Positions 7,520-8,038 of a DNA stretch of 8,038 nt are shown in pieces. The translations under genes were made by a program, and so were the position numbers. The stretch is taken from positions 1-8,038 of the forward strand of contig CALPMD020000044.1 of NCBI GenBank assembly GCA_943324575.2. Reading direction: 5' to 3'. The notes beneath the pieces were generated by a model, which was not told the DNA's origin, did not search any database, and worked only from the letters and a program-made list of their open reading frames with translations. The stretch comes from Akkermansia muciniphila (GTDB lineage: Bacteria > Verrucomicrobiota > Verrucomicrobiia > Verrucomicrobiales > Akkermansiaceae). The stretch's first letter is position 1; every line of letters starts with the position of its first letter.

Positions 7520-8038
7520 CTGAAAACTAACCCTTACTACATCTGCGGCCCCACCGCGTCGGGCAAGTCGGCGATCGCGCTCGAAATGGCGGCAAAGCTC
7601 GACGGCGAAATCGTCAACGCCGACGCCTTCCAGCTCTACCGCGGTCTGGAAATCGTCAGCGCCGCGCCGTCCGCAGCCGAGCTAGCTCAAGTCCCCCACC
7701 ACCGCGGCCGACGCGCAGCTTTACGTCAAAATCGCCCGGCCCGTCATCGCCGAAATCCAGTCGCGCGGCAAAACCCCGATCATCACCGGTGGCTCCGGCC
7801 TCTATCTGAAATTTCTCACTCACGGCGCGGCTCCCTTGCCCACCGCCGATTCCGCACTGCGCGCGGAAATGGACAGCCGCTCGCTCGAGGATCTCGTCGC
7901 CGACCTGCAGCGCCTCGACCCCGTGGAAGCCTCGCGCACCGCGCTGCAAAACCGCCGCTTCGTCTCGCGTGCGCTGGAAATCTGCATCCTCAGCGGACAG
8001 AAAGCCTCAGATCTCCGCGACCAGTGGGAATCGAAAAC
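7520..8038 (+). pseudogene. miaA: tRNA dimethylallyltransferase MiaA, frameshifted, 3' end outside window
   Basis: MiaA transfers a dimethylallyl group to A37 of tRNAs that read codons starting with U. The first frame, from CTG 7520 to about 7702, encodes 61 residues: the P-loop GPTASGKS at 10-17, NADAFQLYRGLEI at 33-45 (the family's NADSMQVYRGLDI segment) and VPHH at 58-61. The family-like sequence then resumes in another frame from about 7701: TAADAQLY, RGKTPIITGGSGLYLKFLTHG and NRRFVSRALEI, to the window end (112 codons). The roughly 10-11 residues normally found between PHH and this point (LLDILDPSES-like in E. coli) are missing, and the frame change implies a net loss of 3N+2 bases, so about 32 or 35. 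The original frame stays open but nonsensical to the window end. No ATG, GTG or TTG lies between the in-frame stop at 7502-7504 and the P-loop; CTG 7520, two bases after the DUF1016 stop, is the only candidate. Sequencing or assembly error is the main alternative to a true pseudogene. Confidence 0.85.

Overview
The window holds four intact protein genes and one damaged one, all on the plus strand, behind a tandem-repeat array. It reads as a bacterial chromosome. Coding DNA is GC-rich (a sampled 60-base stretch of pyc, 2581-2640, has 42 G/C), and none of the starts has a convincing Shine-Dalgarno site. Together with a single-chain pyruvate carboxylase, this makes me lean towards Verrucomicrobiota or a related PVC lineage. 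That is an inference from style and gene content, with no marker gene to prove it.

Layout: bases 1-126 are six copies of a 21-bp minisatellite with a decayed seventh copy to 147; the array starts at the window edge and probably continues upstream. pyc (205-3684) encodes a complete pyruvate carboxylase. A GC-rich hairpin follows it, then a secreted polysaccharide deacetylase (3756-4940) with a probable Ig-like C-terminal domain. ffh (4989-6362) encodes the signal recognition particle GTPase. A DUF1016/YhcG-type PD-(D/E)XK nuclease-like gene (6420-7517) comes next, visibly less GC-rich than its neighbours and containing a perfect 12-bp inverted repeat. The last gene, from about 7520 to the window end, is recognisably miaA (tRNA dimethylallyltransferase). 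It has no ordinary start codon and carries a frameshifting deletion just after its VPHH motif; its 3' end lies outside the window.

How the genes relate: pyc (anaplerosis), ffh (membrane protein targeting) and miaA (tRNA modification) are housekeeping genes with no shared pathway, and the deacetylase acts outside the cytoplasm. The four intact genes are separated by 57-71 bases (48 before ffh), so they may be partly co-transcribed. The nuclease-like gene looks like an accessory gene placed in this run, and the gene directly after it is the broken one. The most interesting part of the window is therefore 6420-8038: a possible accessory insertion, an internal palindrome, and a miaA that has lost its start and its frame. 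I see no complete new defence or mobile system here.
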